Below, piece after piece: positions 38,736 through 51,064 of a DNA stretch of 64,000 nucleotides (positions within the stretch are counted from its first letter, which is position 1; each line of letters opens with the position of its first letter). Made by a program: the position numbers and the translations under genes. The notes beneath the pieces are model-generated. The model worked only from the letters and a program-made list of their open reading frames with translations, ran no database searches and was not told where the DNA came from. This DNA comes from Silene latifolia (lineage: Eukaryota; Streptophyta; Magnoliopsida; Caryophyllales; Caryophyllaceae): positions 32,922,217 to 32,986,216 of the forward strand of contig NC_133534.1 in assembly GCF_048544455.1 (NCBI RefSeq), given 5' to 3'.

Positions 38736-39807
38736 TGTGGGTTAATATCCGTATACTACCCTTAAATTGCAGGACTATAACGTAAATTTAAACATGCGAA
38801 TATCGTCATAAAACATAAAAACAATAGAAACGATAAGGAACATGAAATAACCTCGGGTCCTTTAAATTGCGGCGTAAAGAACAGAAATCAAAGCAGATTT
38901 CCTCCTAATCGTTACACCCAAGACTTTGTCCGAGATATGCCCTTGTGCTAGAACAGTGTTCTCCGATTGCCTTGCAATATAGGGAGAACTGATGTGAGTT
39001 TTGTCGAGATGAGAGATCTCAGGTTTTTCAGAGGAGAATACTCTTCAAAACCCTAATTTTTTTAGCAGAATGAATTAGGTTAGACAAGAGGAGAGAACTC
39101 CCCTTTTTGTCTATGTAATTCTCGGCCAAACCGAGTGAGAGGAGCCCGTATGGGCTTTTCATTTTCTCTTCACTTAAACTCGCGGTCCGGTCCATCACTC
39201 GCTAAGTGTATATGACGTGGTCTGATTATAAATCGTTATCGGTTATCGGAAATTAAGGCATCGCTAATAATACGGGTTAGTTGAATTATTAATACGTGTC
39301 CGACAAAAAAAAGTATTGTATAATTATTTTAATATACATTTGATTAAATATAAATCACGTATATTTAATTTTACGAATTAACTGGTTAATTCGCCTTAGC
39401 CCATGATATTTAATCCGTATTAAATATAATATCTCAACATCACATGTTTGACTAATTACTAGTCAAATAACTCGGACTAACTGGTTAGTCAATTTTTGGC
39501 ATCTACATGACAGTATTTTCATACCGTCACATCTCTCGAACGTATCCTATAGGTGTGACTTTTAGGGACCAGTTGATCACCGCCATCTGTATGACAATAA
39601 CGTCAAACTTATCTAGCAAGCCAACCGTTATTGATAAACGTGGATCAACTGATAATAATACCAAAGTATGCCCTTTGATCCTTTTAGAGGTTTATAAGTC
39701 CTTGCACTAACTGTTAAGGACACCAACCCCAACAAGCTCCCACTTGTCCGTACAAGTGTATGTGCAATGACGTTATCCGCACTAACTGGAGGACACAAGC
39801 TCCAACA
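38736..39807 (-). repeat. Right (5') LTR of nested copia
   Basis: Minus-strand TGTTGGAGC...ACCCACA, 1072 bp, followed by the primer binding site. It is the mirror image of 31387-32457. Confidence 0.9.
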
Positions 39808-41946
39808 ATGCCGGCATGGGTAAGTAAGGCTAGGCCGGTTTCAACAATGTGACGGTGTCTGCGTTCGGCATATCCATTTTGTTCCGGAGTGTGTGGTGGG
39901 GTGGTAAAATGAGAAATTCCATCGGTGAGAAGAGAGTGATTTAATTTAATATATTCGCCACCATTTTTGGAAAAGAAGCGACGTATTGGTTTGTTAAAGT
40001 ATTTTTCAACTAATGCTTTAAATTGGGTAAATACTTGTGTTGTTTCGGACTTGCGTTTTAGCGGATATAGCCATATGTATTTACTGAAATGGTCTACAAA
40101 AATAACATAATACTTGTAATGGTCACGAGATGGAACCGGACTTGTCCATAAATCGGAAAATAGAAGGTCGAGGGGTGCGTGTGATTGGAACGATGAAGCA
40201 GAGAACGGAAGTTTTTTGCTCTTAGACACACAACAAGCATGACAGTTTTCATAGTCTTTAATAGAGAAATCTAAACTTTTATTGATAATTTTTAGTACAT
40301 CATACGTCGGATGTCCTAATTTGTGGTGCCACGAGATCGGCATGGTTCCTTTTTGTTTGACGGCTGCGAGTGAGATAGGTTTAGGTGGCGTCCATTCGTA
40401 AATCCCCTTGGTTGCTCGGCCCTGGAGGAGGTTGTTCCCCGTTCGTGTATCCTTAACAAAAAACGAGTCACGTGAGAAAATTACATATACATTATTATCT
40501 CGGCATAATTGCGAAATCGAGATGATATTACGAGAAATTTTGGGAACATGAAGTACATTATTAAAAGTAAGATTATATTTGGTGAAAGAACATGTATTCG
40601 CAATGGGGAGGCCGGTACCGTCACCTATAATTAAATCGTCGAGACCGTCATAAGGAGAGTGAAAGGCAAGAGTGTCCAAATCGTGGGTCAAGTGGTGCAA
40701 TGCACCACTGTCGAGGAGAAAGTTGGTGTTTGGTTGCGGGTTGCCGTAGTTAGCGATATGAGCTTGCGGGTTTCCTTGTGGTTGGCGATAAACAGGTGCA
40801 GGAAAGACTATATTTGGGTAAAGCTTCCTGAAAAGAGGGCAATTAGCAATGACATGCCCGGTTTCGCGACACCATTGGCAGCGGCCTTTGAAAGACCGAG
40901 GGGCAGCGGTGTTCGAGTAGGTGTTTGGTGGTGGGTTTTGAGGATAGGCAGGAGTGTTGTTTGGCTTGGAATTGCCACGAAATTGGTGATTGGGACGGTA
41001 GGCAGCATTGGCCGAAGGTGCAAAGTGATGCGTGGTGGTGTCGTGTTTCATAAGAAGATCATGTTGAAGCAACTTCTCATGAAGAGCCTCAAAGGTTATG
41101 GGTGTATCTCGAGCCCGAACAGTGGTGATGACGGGTTTGTAGGTTTCATAGTCAAGACCCTTAAGTACTTGAGCTATGACGTCCTCGGGGTCGAGTATTT
41201 TGCCCATAAGGGCTAGTTGGTCTACACAAACTTTGATTGAGTTCATGTAATCGGAGATGGTTTGATCCGTGGTTTTACGATGGAATCAAATCGTTCTTTT
41301 AATTGCATAATATGCGCTCGGGATGGGTTTGCGTAGGTGTGAGCAAGGATATCCCATGCTTCTTTCGCAGACTTGGCCCGTACTATCATTGGTTGTAGGG
41401 CCGCGGTGAGAGTGCCCATGAGAGCACCTAGAATTAAGCCGTCTTGTTTGAGCCAACTCAAATAAGCCGGGTTGGGTTTGTCGGTTTTAGTCTCATCAGA
41501 GATGGTTGGTGATGGTGGTGTCTCGGTTCCATCAATGAAACCGAGAAGGCTAAAGCCAAATAGTATGTTTGTCAGTTGGAAACGCCAAGCCGTATAGTTT
41601 AGCGCATTCAATTTCACACAATGGTTAAGGTTTAAGGAGGTGAGTGGTTTGGTGTTGTCGTGGAGGTTGGGAACCACGGTGTCTTGGGTGGTGTTGGTCG
41701 ACATGGTGAAGGATGGAATGGAGGTTGATTGTCGTTTGAAGTTGTTGCGGCGAGGTCGGAGATTGTTGGCAGATCGAGTTATGTATTATTATGAGGAGGA
41801 GTACATGTATTTATAGCTATACAAGGTAGAGTAAATAAGGTAAATACAATAATAGTTTTCCTAATTGTACAATATTCACACAATCAAATAATTCTAAGGT
41901 ATATGAGAATGATATGGTTTTGATATGGAGTTTATTTGGTTAATAC

Positions 41947-42962
41947 TTTATACTGTATTTATGTTCAAATGAACGAAAGTCACATTCGATCTCGCATGTT
42001 TAAAAGATTGAACAACGATGATTGCTAAAATTAAAGTGTTCATAAAATTTAATTCAAATGTCAACCGAGCCGGACAAGTGTAAAGGTGGTACAACTTACA
42101 ACTGCCCTGGTTAAATATGAGGTTATATGTAACTCTTGTTCGATAATTCACATGAGATCTGATTTGTGAAATCAACATCATCAATGTTTTCAACAACCTT
42201 TAACGGCTACCTATATCACTTGTACTAATTCTTTTTTCCAGAAATTGAGTACTTTGACTAAATATTTGTAGTAGATTAATGATCTATAGAGATAAGTTGT
42301 GGCAGACAAACATTCATTGTGACTGTTTTTTATCACAATTCTAGACCAAAATATTCATAGTTACTTGTTTTGTATCCTTCGATGCAATGGTAGAGCCAGT
42401 ATTTGAACTCAGCGAGGGCCGGGGGTCGATACGATAATGGTATAAGGGAAATTCGAAAAAAGTTAGGATCTGTCGCCGGGGACGAAGGCCCCTACTAGCC
42501 CTTCCCTCGCTAGTTCCACCACTGCTTCGATATCACCATTCTAAAATCTAAATCAAAAATTAGAATTGTGATGTTTTATATTTTCGTAAAACATAACAGG
42601 TTAGTTTAATCATGTAAATAACATTGACATTAGGGTAACGAAATGTAGTACAAGAGAAACGGTTGATTACAGTCAGTTAGAAAGCCATTACATTATGTTA
42701 TGGTAAATATACTAATTTTTCTAGTAGACTAGAAAAGTCTTTGCCGGGAATAATTATGGGCAAATGTGAAAACACCAACAATAGTCTAAAATTGAGTAAA
42801 TATACACACATGTATAACCAGCAAACTGCTTCCCTTCTTCAATCAATATTCAAAGCTTCTAATTAATGAGACGGTTGAAAGTTGGTGTTCTTTTTAACTG
42901 TGTCACTTACACCCTTGCTATTATTTACCATCTCATCTTACACAGTTCAACTACATTGTACT
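41947..42962. other. Gap: intergenic DNA upstream of the Ole e 1-like gene
   Basis: About 1 kb of AT-rich DNA with no gene that I recognise. A short GC-rich stretch (about 42415-42530, with GCCGGGGGTCG and GACGAAGGCCCC) stands out and may be a transposon end, but I cannot assign it. Confidence 0.35.
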
Positions 42963-42970
42963 TATATATA
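42963..42970 (+). promoter_or_regulatory. TATA box of the Ole e 1-like gene
   Basis: TATATATAAC about 80 bp upstream of the start codon, followed by a short leader without upstream ATG. Confidence 0.65.
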
Positions 42971-43047
42971 ACACAAAGGCTCATAAACCCTTTTGCACTA
43001 TCAATTTCACCAAATATATTTCTTTCTTAATTAACATTATTAACAAA

Positions 43048-44552
43048 ATGCACAAGTTATACTCCCTGATCATAACTTTAGTTTATTTTGCTTTCGCCTT
43101 TAATGGGGTGCAAGGTGGAACAATGGTGACTGGCACGGTTTTCTGCGACCAATGCAAAGATGGCCAAGTGTCCATGTTCGATTATCCGATCTCAGGTCAC
43201 ATTTTTTTTTTTTTTTGTCTTTTTTGTTCATTTTTTATTTCTTAAATGTAGATAGATGTGTTTAATTTGATACAATAAATTCGAAACAATTTATATTGAA
43301 GATAATCGAAATTTTTCTTGAGAATGACTTACTACTGAAACAATAATGTACTTGTTTTAATAGGAAATTAGCATCAATTACCGCGTCAAATACATAGTTA
43401 CATACATATAAGTATATAACAACAAATAATATCGACTGTCCAAAAACAATAACAACAAATTAATATTACATGTGGAAGCGTTCGAGTCAATGAAATAATG
43501 TTCCCCGTTAATTTTGACAAAATCTACCTATTGTTATAGAGACTATATGACCGTTCCTTCCTAAAATTGTCTTACAGAGTATTAACATTTGGCCATTTAT
43601 AATAAAAAGTGAATTGATTTGCATGTTTAGGGATGAAGGTGGCAATGGTATGCCCAGGAGATGATGGACAAATGACAATGGTTGATGAAGGCACCACAAA
43701 TATGTTTGGTAGTTATGGCATGTCATTTCAAGGAACCCCTGACTTAACCAATTGTTTCATTCAGATCTCAAATAACAATAATGAGCCGGGTTCAAGTAAT
43801 AAATGCGGGGCAAGTTCCGGCCCGCCCAAATCTGTCAGACAAATGTTTAGCATGTTTGGTATGGCAATGTATACTGTTGATCCACTCATTTCTCAACCTG
43901 CTCAACCCATGTCTTATTGTTCATCCTCATCACCACCATCTACCCCTACACAGCCACCACCTGCGAGTTCCGGCACCCCGGTGCAGCCCTCGACTCCACC
44001 TAAACCTCCAGCTCCTGTATTTAGGCTCCCGCCTATGCCCGGGCTACCTCCTATGCCACCAGCACCCTTCCTGCAAGAGATGGCTTGTCCGTATCAGTAA
44101 GTAAACTTTATCGATTAAACTAGGTAAATTTACGTTTTTTTTACCGAGAGTGAGGCAATGACATTTACTGACAAAACATGATTTTTTCTGGTATGAATAG
44201 ATACTGGATGATGCCAGAGTACAAATGCTATTGGAGAGCAGTAAGTCCAGACATGACGGTAGCTCTAGCGTTCGGTCCATTAGCAGCGGAGAAGTACGGC
44301 CGGGACATGACCTTGTTTGAAGGGCTAAAAGGCAAGGGTGACCCTTACAGGACTTTGTTAAGGGAAGGTGTTACCTCACTTCTCAATTCCTATAACTCCA
44401 TCAACTTCGCTTATAATGCCTTAGAAGTTGTTGACCGATTCAATGAGGCATTGGTGGGTTCCAAGCTCTCGGTGTTGCTCACCGCGCTGAGGTTCAAGAG
44501 GGCTAATTACGGCCATGGCCAAATTCCTTGCAAGCTCACTTCTTGCCACTGA
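43048..44552 (+). CDS. Ole e 1-like secreted protein with Pro-rich linker, 321 aa
   Basis: Three exons, 43048-43195, 43631-44096 and 44201-44552, with GT-AG introns in matching phase (966 nt). Residues 1-23 are a signal peptide ending near NGVQG. The Ole e 1 domain starts at GTMVTGTVFCDQC (Cys 33 and 36), splits at the first intron as in relatives, and continues with Cys 57, 91 and 108. Residues about 148-195 are a Pro/Ser linker (PPSTPTQPP, STPPKPPAP, LPPMPGLPPMPP). The C-terminal part (CPYQYWMMPEYKCYW, then a helical stretch and IPCKLTSCH) has further cysteines. Members are secreted, often cell-wall or pollen-associated; several plant relatives share this linker. The biochemical role is unknown. 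Confidence 0.87.
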
Positions 44553-44745
44553 AGTAGAACAAACTACTCGTATATGTTTATATGCGTTGGTTATTTGTGT
44601 TGCGTAAACTTCTAAGATAGAGTATGTTAAGAGAGTGAAATATATAGGTTATTGTATCTTAACTATAATTATTACAAAGATGTGACGGTAATTTCTCTAC
44701 CAGCGTCACGTTTGATCACCGATATGCAATTGTTTATTTCCTGCG

Positions 44746-46879
44746 TTATAATTCATCATCATCATCATCATGTTTCCCGGAACTTGAACTAAATAGATCA
44801 CCATTTAAGGGAAACCTAGGAGGCTTCCTAACATTGGTAGCTTGTTCAAAAGCATAAGCTATCTCAATCAATTTAGGCTCGGTCCACCTAAGCCCACCGA
44901 AGCAAATACCGAAAGGCACATCCTTGTTATCATAGCCAGCAGGAACTGTAATTCCTGGATATCCTCCAATTGCAAGAACAGTTGAAAAACCCGAACCTGG
45001 TGTAATGACTGCATCTAATTCATTTTCTTGCATTACTTTCTCAAATCCATTTCTTGACCATTCTTCTAATGTTAACAATGCTTTCTTTTCTTTGTCTCCT
45101 ATCCCATTTGTAGCTTCGGCTAATATGAATACTTCTTGGCCGTATTCCTTTGTCTTTTCCTGCAATTTTGTCGGAAAAAAATGGCTAGGTAAAGCATTAT
45201 TCTTACCGCCCAGTCATTTGTTTACGTTTTTACTACTGGTGGAATTAAGTTTAACATACACTTACTTCACTGGAAAACTTGTTATTGAACTCAATGACAT
45301 CGGCTAAGGACCGCACTGGAGAAGCCTCAAGCTCTTTGAGGTAAGAATTGAGTGAGAGTTTAAACTCAGCAAGCATCATATCGAGCACTTCAGTTGAGGA
45401 TTGAATCAAATCTAGGTTCGGAATCTCCAGATTGTCGATCAACACTGCCCCTCTTTGCCTTTAGAATGAGATACGACGAATCAGTTCATAACCCATTGAT
45501 ACACAATGTGACAATGTCATAAAACCATTACATTTAGGCTTCAGGTGAGACGGTTTAAACTAGGAAGATATGGTCGGGCTAAATCTGGTTTACCTTAGCG
45601 TTTGGAAGTGTTGTAAGAAAGCCGTGTCCTGAGGAGAACCGTGATTGAAGTTGAAGAAAGGGTGTCTTACGATTCCCAGTCTCTTTAATCTGAGACCGTC
45701 AACGTTTAGGAACTGAATGTAACCCCCTGCTGGTATATATTTGCTAGCATTTCCGGTTGCTTCTGAATCATCAGGGTCAAAGCCAACTATAGCATCAAGA
45801 ACATGTACTGCATCTGCTACTGTCCTACATATAGGCCTGTATTACACACATTCAAACATATGGGACATTGTTGATATTAAAAGGTTGTTTTAATTTTTAC
45901 AGAAGGTGGTCGCGGCTCTTACAGTTGAAATAGGGAGTACATACCCTACGGTGTCTTGTCGAGGTGAAATGGGTATGACTCCACTCCGACTAGTGAGGCC
46001 AACAGTTGGTTTGATACCAACAACAGAATTAGCATTGGAAGGGCAAAGGATTGAACCATCAGTCTCAGTCCCTAGCGAAACCGCCACCATATTAGCTGCA
46101 ACTGCTATGGCTGATCCACTGCTTGATCCACAAGGATCAGCAGATACATTGTATGGGTTCTGCACCATTATATGAGATACTAATAAGTACTTCATTTGAT
46201 TCAAAACATAACCATTTTATATTCTTTGTAACCTTGTGGACTTGTGATACAACTCCAGCGGATCAACCTAGTTTTCTTTCATTGTCAAAAAAATAAAAGC
46301 GGAGAAAGAACATACCAAGCCTTGACCAGCTCTAGCACTCCAACCACTAGGTATAGCAAAAGATCTAAAATGAGCCCATTCACTCAAACTAGCCTTACCA
46401 ATTATAATAGCACCAGCCTTCCTTAGCCTCTTTACAACCCCACTTTCTTTACTCAAAATGGACCCCACCAAAGCATATGACCCACAACTAGTATTGCATT
46501 TATCTTTGGTGCCAATATTGTCCTTGATCAATATAGGAATCCCATCCAACCACCCACCCTGTGGATGACCGGTCCCGTTACCGCCTTTTCGGGTTATTTC
46601 TCTCCTCTTGTCAGCTTTTCGGGCTTCCTCGGCTGCGTCTGGGTTTACCTCTATCACTGCCCGGAGAGTTGGGTTGAGGTTGTTTATTTTTGTTAGGTAA
46701 AAGTCAACCAAGTCCTTAGAGGTTAGCTTGTTCTCTTGGAATGCTGTTTGGAGTTGTTCTATTGTGGCTTCTGGGATTTGGAATTTTTCGGGTTGATTAG
46801 AAGATGAGCAACATGATTTTACCATGGTTTGAAGAAGCAGGATTATTGTTAGGAGTTTATTGAATTGATTAGAGGACAT
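44746..46879 (-). CDS. Amidase-signature hydrolase A, five exons, 542 aa
   Basis: Exons on the minus strand: 46879-46316, 46159-45945, 45836-45594, 45458-45266 and 45159-44746, GT-AG throughout (1629 nt). Amidase-signature enzymes cleave amide bonds with a Ser-cisSer-Lys triad, all present: Lys 119 in GIPILIKDNIG, the cis-Ser in DPCGSSSGSA (about 202) and the nucleophile in GTETDGSILCPS (about 224). The N-terminus has a hydrophobic signal-like segment (NKLLTIILLLQTMV, 7-20). The C-terminus is KHDDDDDEL, from a GAT repeat, ending in a DDEL that resembles an ER-retrieval signal. Other family words: GGYPGITVPAGYD and EQATNVRKPP. It is a tandem paralogue of the broken gene at 47322-53076. The substrate is unknown. 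Confidence 0.9.
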
Positions 46880-47321
46880 TTTTTAATGTAGCATCTGATT
46901 TTTGGAGTGGACTGAGAAAAGTTGTATAAAGGTTTCATCTTTTTGTGTGGGGTCTAAGTGTCTAGGGTTGGTCGCCCTTGAGACAGTCTCAACATAAGAC
47001 GAGAAAATGTTAACAGTTTTTAACAGAAATTGTTATAACTAAAGTTTTAAATCGATGGTAACATTTTATCGGGAAATATTTACATTTTATCGTAAAATGA
47101 TCACAATTTGGTCAAAGATCCATCTGAAACGCGAATTTGCCAGCCGTTTAAGCAACGATAATGACAGCATGAACTAGGAAATAGAACATGAACGGAAAAC
47201 TCTTGTAATTATTTTTTTTTGGTACATAAAAACTCTTGTAATTATGCAACAGATTGTCAACAACTCAACATGTTCAACATTGGAGTGAAAACTAAATATT
47301 ACATAAACAATAATGAGGTAG
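46880..47321. other. Intergenic gap between the two amidase genes
   Basis: Contains the 5' leader and promoter of amidase A and the 3' flank of amidase B. A TTTATAC word on the minus strand lies at about 46925. No further gene is seen. Confidence 0.4.
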
Positions 47322-48261
47322 TCAATTGTCAACATGCCACTCAGGTGTATCAAACAGGGGAGGCTTCCGAGCCAGAGTCGCCTGTTCGAATCCATAGGCC
47401 ATCTCAATCAGCTTTGGTTCAGTTCCCTTCAATCCCGCGAACAACATCCCAAACGGTATTCCATGCTCATCATAACCAGCCGGGACTGTAATACCGGGAT
47501 ACCCTCCGATTGCCATAATTGGAATAGCCTTTGTTCCTGGAGTCACCATCGCGTCCAGCTCATTCTCTTCCATCATCTTCTCGAATCCTTCTTTGTTTAG
47601 ATTGTCTAAATGCTCGACAATCTTGTCTATTTCCTCCTCGTTTCCTTGCATATTTTCCGCCTTTATAAACCCATCTTGTCCATATTCATTAGTCTTCTCC
47701 TGTATTATGCAAAGAACAAGACTTGAGAGACTAATTACCCATCAAAGTATTTTTTTGCATATAGTTCCATTGCATCAAGGATTACAACCCCGCTGTATCG
47801 CAGGATAGGGGAAAAACCGGTAGGACTTCTACTAAAAATAACCAGAATATGACCGGAACCTGTATACTCGACCCAGACTTTACTGTCCCTAACTGAACCA
47901 CAACCCAAAATGACTAGATTTAACACAACCACACCAAATAACCAAACCTAACCTAACCTGAGCATACCCTAAATGACTCGCCCGTATCCAAACCAATGAC
48001 CTGTTTCCCTTGGGTTAACACACAAAGAGAATGCTTCAACCACTAACTCACTAACATAATTTATGTCGACCGACAGCTCAGAAGAAACTGGTTGAAGGAC
48101 TGATGAGAGAAGTTGAATCCTTACTAGTTCAGCATTTTCCTCATTGAAAGCAATGATATCTGCCAACGTCTTCACAGGAGAAGATTCAAGCTCGTCGAGG
48201 TAGTCACCGATAGAGTGCTTGAAGTCGGCTAGCATTGCTGTTATTTCACCACTTTGATGAG

Positions 48262-49762
48262 TGATAGCGGGGTTTGTCGCACTCCCCCAATCAAACAATT
48301 TACTCAACTAATGTAGTAGGGTAGTCGAGGTCGAACCACAAGGAGCAAGGGTGATTACTAATTGTTTAAATTCTTATGCTTAGCTAAGTCGACAATAAAA
48401 GATGAGGTTGTTATACTAATGCTACCTAAAACAAAATAAAATGCAAACTTAACAAAAGAAAGGTAAATGAGCAAGAAAGAAAGACAAGTTGTAATTCAAA
48501 TGATTAAAAGGCCTAGAACTCGGTTCTCCCTCAACAATTCGTAACTTCACACAATTAATTGCCTAGGCTAATTATTCGGGTAGACGGGCAAGGAGGGGAT
48601 GGCTCTAATTCGCCTAGAACCTCCCTTCCGGGTTCGCAAAAGGACACTAGCTACTCCAACTAACCCCCCTCCCGGGTTCGAAAGTTGGTATTCCTAACTC
48701 AAAACCCAACAACCACGAAAACATGCATTTTTCCAAGGAGGTCAAGAATTTCGTCAAGATCATTAAGTACTCATCGTATTCCGGGTCATCCCACTCCTCC
48801 TTCCGGAGGTCGATTTCAAACGCTAGTCTAGAGGCACCCTCCCTCGGTTCTCCCTTCCGGTCTCAACCTTAGTTGGTGACAAGGTCAAATTTCGGGTATC
48901 CAATTTACAACCTAACCAACTCCCGTTGGTGGACAAGGGTCACAAGTCGACACTACCCAAAAGCCAAACCTTAAACATGCAAATTCCTCTAAACTACCCT
49001 CACCAATTTCCCCAAACAATTAGCCCTTATAGGAATCAATTAGTGAAACTAATCATGTCGGGTCAAACCGAGTCCTAGTAGAAGACTACTCACAAATCAT
49101 GGTACCAAGAGTAATAAAAATAACAAAGATGGTTTCTTTATGCATAATCATGATGGAAGTGTAAATTCTACTACTAATCATGCAACAAACCAACTTAAAT
49201 TATAAGAAAAGACAATTTAATCTAAGATGGAAAGAGATTAATGCAAAAAGACACAAACTTTAACATAAACAACTCAAAGATTCAATCTTTGAGAGCAACA
49301 ACAATGGAAAACAAAGAAAAGATGAACAAGAGAGAGATTAGCATCAATTAAACAACAAGAAGTAGTATTCTAACATGAACCACTAAACAAGAATTAAGAG
49401 AAAAAAAACAAAGTGTAAACAAATGAAATAAGGAAGAGAAATTATACCACTTAATTGCAAAAGAAAGGAACTTGGATTGAAATATGGAAGGATTCTTCAA
49501 TTCTCCAAATACAACCCAAAATTACTAATTGTAAACTAATGGAAAGAGAAGAACTTGAATGAACAAAAGAAGAATTAAAATAATAATTAAAGAAAGATAA
49601 CAACTTTTTATTGAATAAATAAGAGAGGAAATATGAGGGTTTTACAATATTGAGAGAGAATAAGATGAACTAGTCTAATTTCTAAGGTAAGTGGTGTGTG
49701 GTGTCTAGGGTAGTGTTGTGGTCTTTATATACCACTTCTATTAATCTACTAATTACTACTGC

Positions 49763-49803
<41 letters not shown>

Positions 49804-51064
49804 CTAAACTAATATTAATGATAATACTAAAGCTTCAAAACCAATTACACGGTTCAAAGACAAAAACAAAGAAAAGCAAAGACAAAAAGGGGGAAAAGGG
49901 GGACGCGTGAACAAAACGCAGCAAAAGGGATGTCCTGCCGGCACGCCGGCGGCCGGGGCTTGTGCCGGCAGCGAGGTCAATGATGCAAAGGGAAGAAATA
50001 AGCGTGAAGTGTGTTGTGCCGGCTAGCCGGCTGCCGGGGCACCGGCATGGAGCACAAAAATGATGCGAGGGAGTTGAATTGGTGCGTTTTGCCGGTATGA
50101 CGGCTGCCGGTCCCTATACCGGTAGCGAGACCTTCACAAAATGGAGGCAAAAAGGGTGTGTTCTGCCGGTTGGGGATGTCGACTGCCGGGGCACCGGCAC
50201 GGAGCAACATAGCTTCATAAAAGCTCAGTTTGGATCCCGAGTTCGAATCTGAGGTCGAAATTGATGAATTCACTGGTGACTGATTGTTGTGGTGACGGAG
50301 TTTGATTAGTGAATGAATGGGCAAATGGTGATGTCGTGGTAATTGATGGAGGTTGAAGATGAAGGTTGAATGGAGGTTGAAGGTGGTTATTAATGGTGAT
50401 GTAAATGGTTAATGGTGGAATGATGGTGAGCTGAAATGGCGATGTTGGTGACGGGATGAATGGTGATAATGATTAATGGTGGAAATGGTGTTTGTCGGGG
50501 TGGCTGTTAATGGAGAATGGAGGTTTCCATGTCGGGTTTCAATTCCGAACATGAACTGAAGATGGAGATGGTGCGTGAATGAAGTGAGTGAATTGAGTTT
50601 GTTGCTGCCGCTGCTTGTCGTGTGTTGTTGAGTTTAATGGTGATGAAAGGGGACAAAAATGGTGATGGAGGATGGTGAAACCATGGTAGTGATGAAGATG
50701 AAGTGGTGATGTTGTTTGAAGGGGAGTTGCGTGTTGTTGATGACGATACAGGGGTTGGGGTTGACTTTGGTAGGGTCAAATGGGCAACTTTGACTTTTGC
50801 TTTAATGAGTATTCCAAGTCTCAACTTCTCAATTTGATTTCGTCTCAACCCGTCTCATTACTTCCCCTTGCTTTCCCGTTTCACCTATACATAAAATTAA
50901 TAAAGTAATTATGATACTAATATTATATAAAAAATACAATTAATTATTAATTATAATAATATGACTAATTATAATAAATTTGTAAATAAATGAGCTATTA
51001 AGTCGATTAAGTATACAAAATCGAGTCGTAATAAGATATAAATGCGGGGTAAAAAGTGACTAAC
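48262..51064 (-). mobile_element. Solo-type long LTR inside amidase B
   Basis: About 2.8 kb, homologous to the solo LTR at 55861-58449. The left edge is TGATAGCGGGG; the right edge lies near GGGGTAAAAAGTGACTAACTCA. Read on the minus strand it contains CCGGC-rich repeats (49927-50205), a (TTA)n tract (about 49764-49802), a TATA box (about 49724-49733) and a leader. No coding sequence and no internal region are present. No matching 5-bp target duplication is visible, in line with the loss of host exon sequence at the junction. Confidence 0.75.
49927..50205. repeat. CCGGC fold-back minisatellite in LTR
   Basis: Four units of about 70-80 bp, each with TGCCGG, a CGGCNGCCGG core and a closing CCGGCA or CCGGTA followed by G(A)GC, so each can fold into a hairpin. 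On the LTR strand they lie upstream of the (TTA)n tract and TATA box. Confidence 0.78.

Larger units (their letters stand above)
31387..39807 (-). mobile_element. Ty1/copia element (Tork-like) with LTRs in opposite orientation
   Basis: Nested in the integrase region of the outer copia. LTRs are 31387-32457 and 38736-39807 (1071 and 1072 bp, nearly identical), but the left one is inverted relative to the right. Both outer ends read TGTTGGAGC inward. The flanks are exact 5-bp copies of ATGCC (31382-31386 and 39808-39812). The coding part is minus strand: leader (about 36730-38721), gag with CHHCHKTGHWRRTC (about 36720-35850), protease (DTGCGSH), integrase (35560-34111), reverse transcriptase (34047-33490, YVDD) and RNase H (to 32697). 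Several breaks are present, so it is a fossil, but the LTR similarity says it is young. Confidence 0.86.
28906..41946 (-). mobile_element. Ty1/copia element (Retrofit/Ale-like), interrupted by a second copia element
   Basis: LTR retrotransposon fossil on the minus strand. LTRs of 171 bp lie at 28906-29076 and 41776-41946 with one visible difference, so insertion was recent. From the 5' side: gag (about 41704-40900, with zinc knuckle CQWCRETGHVIANC), protease (LLDSGA, near 40710), GAG-pre-integrase and integrase up to 39813. It continues beyond the nested insertion with the integrase end (31380-31190), reverse transcriptase (about 30720-29900, [12 protein letters not shown]) and RNase H (DADHAGD, to about 29090). 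A purine-rich tract GCGGGGGCG precedes the 3' LTR. Apart from the insertion only a few breaks are seen. No clear target duplication. The lineage call is from short LTRs and motif style. Confidence 0.85.
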
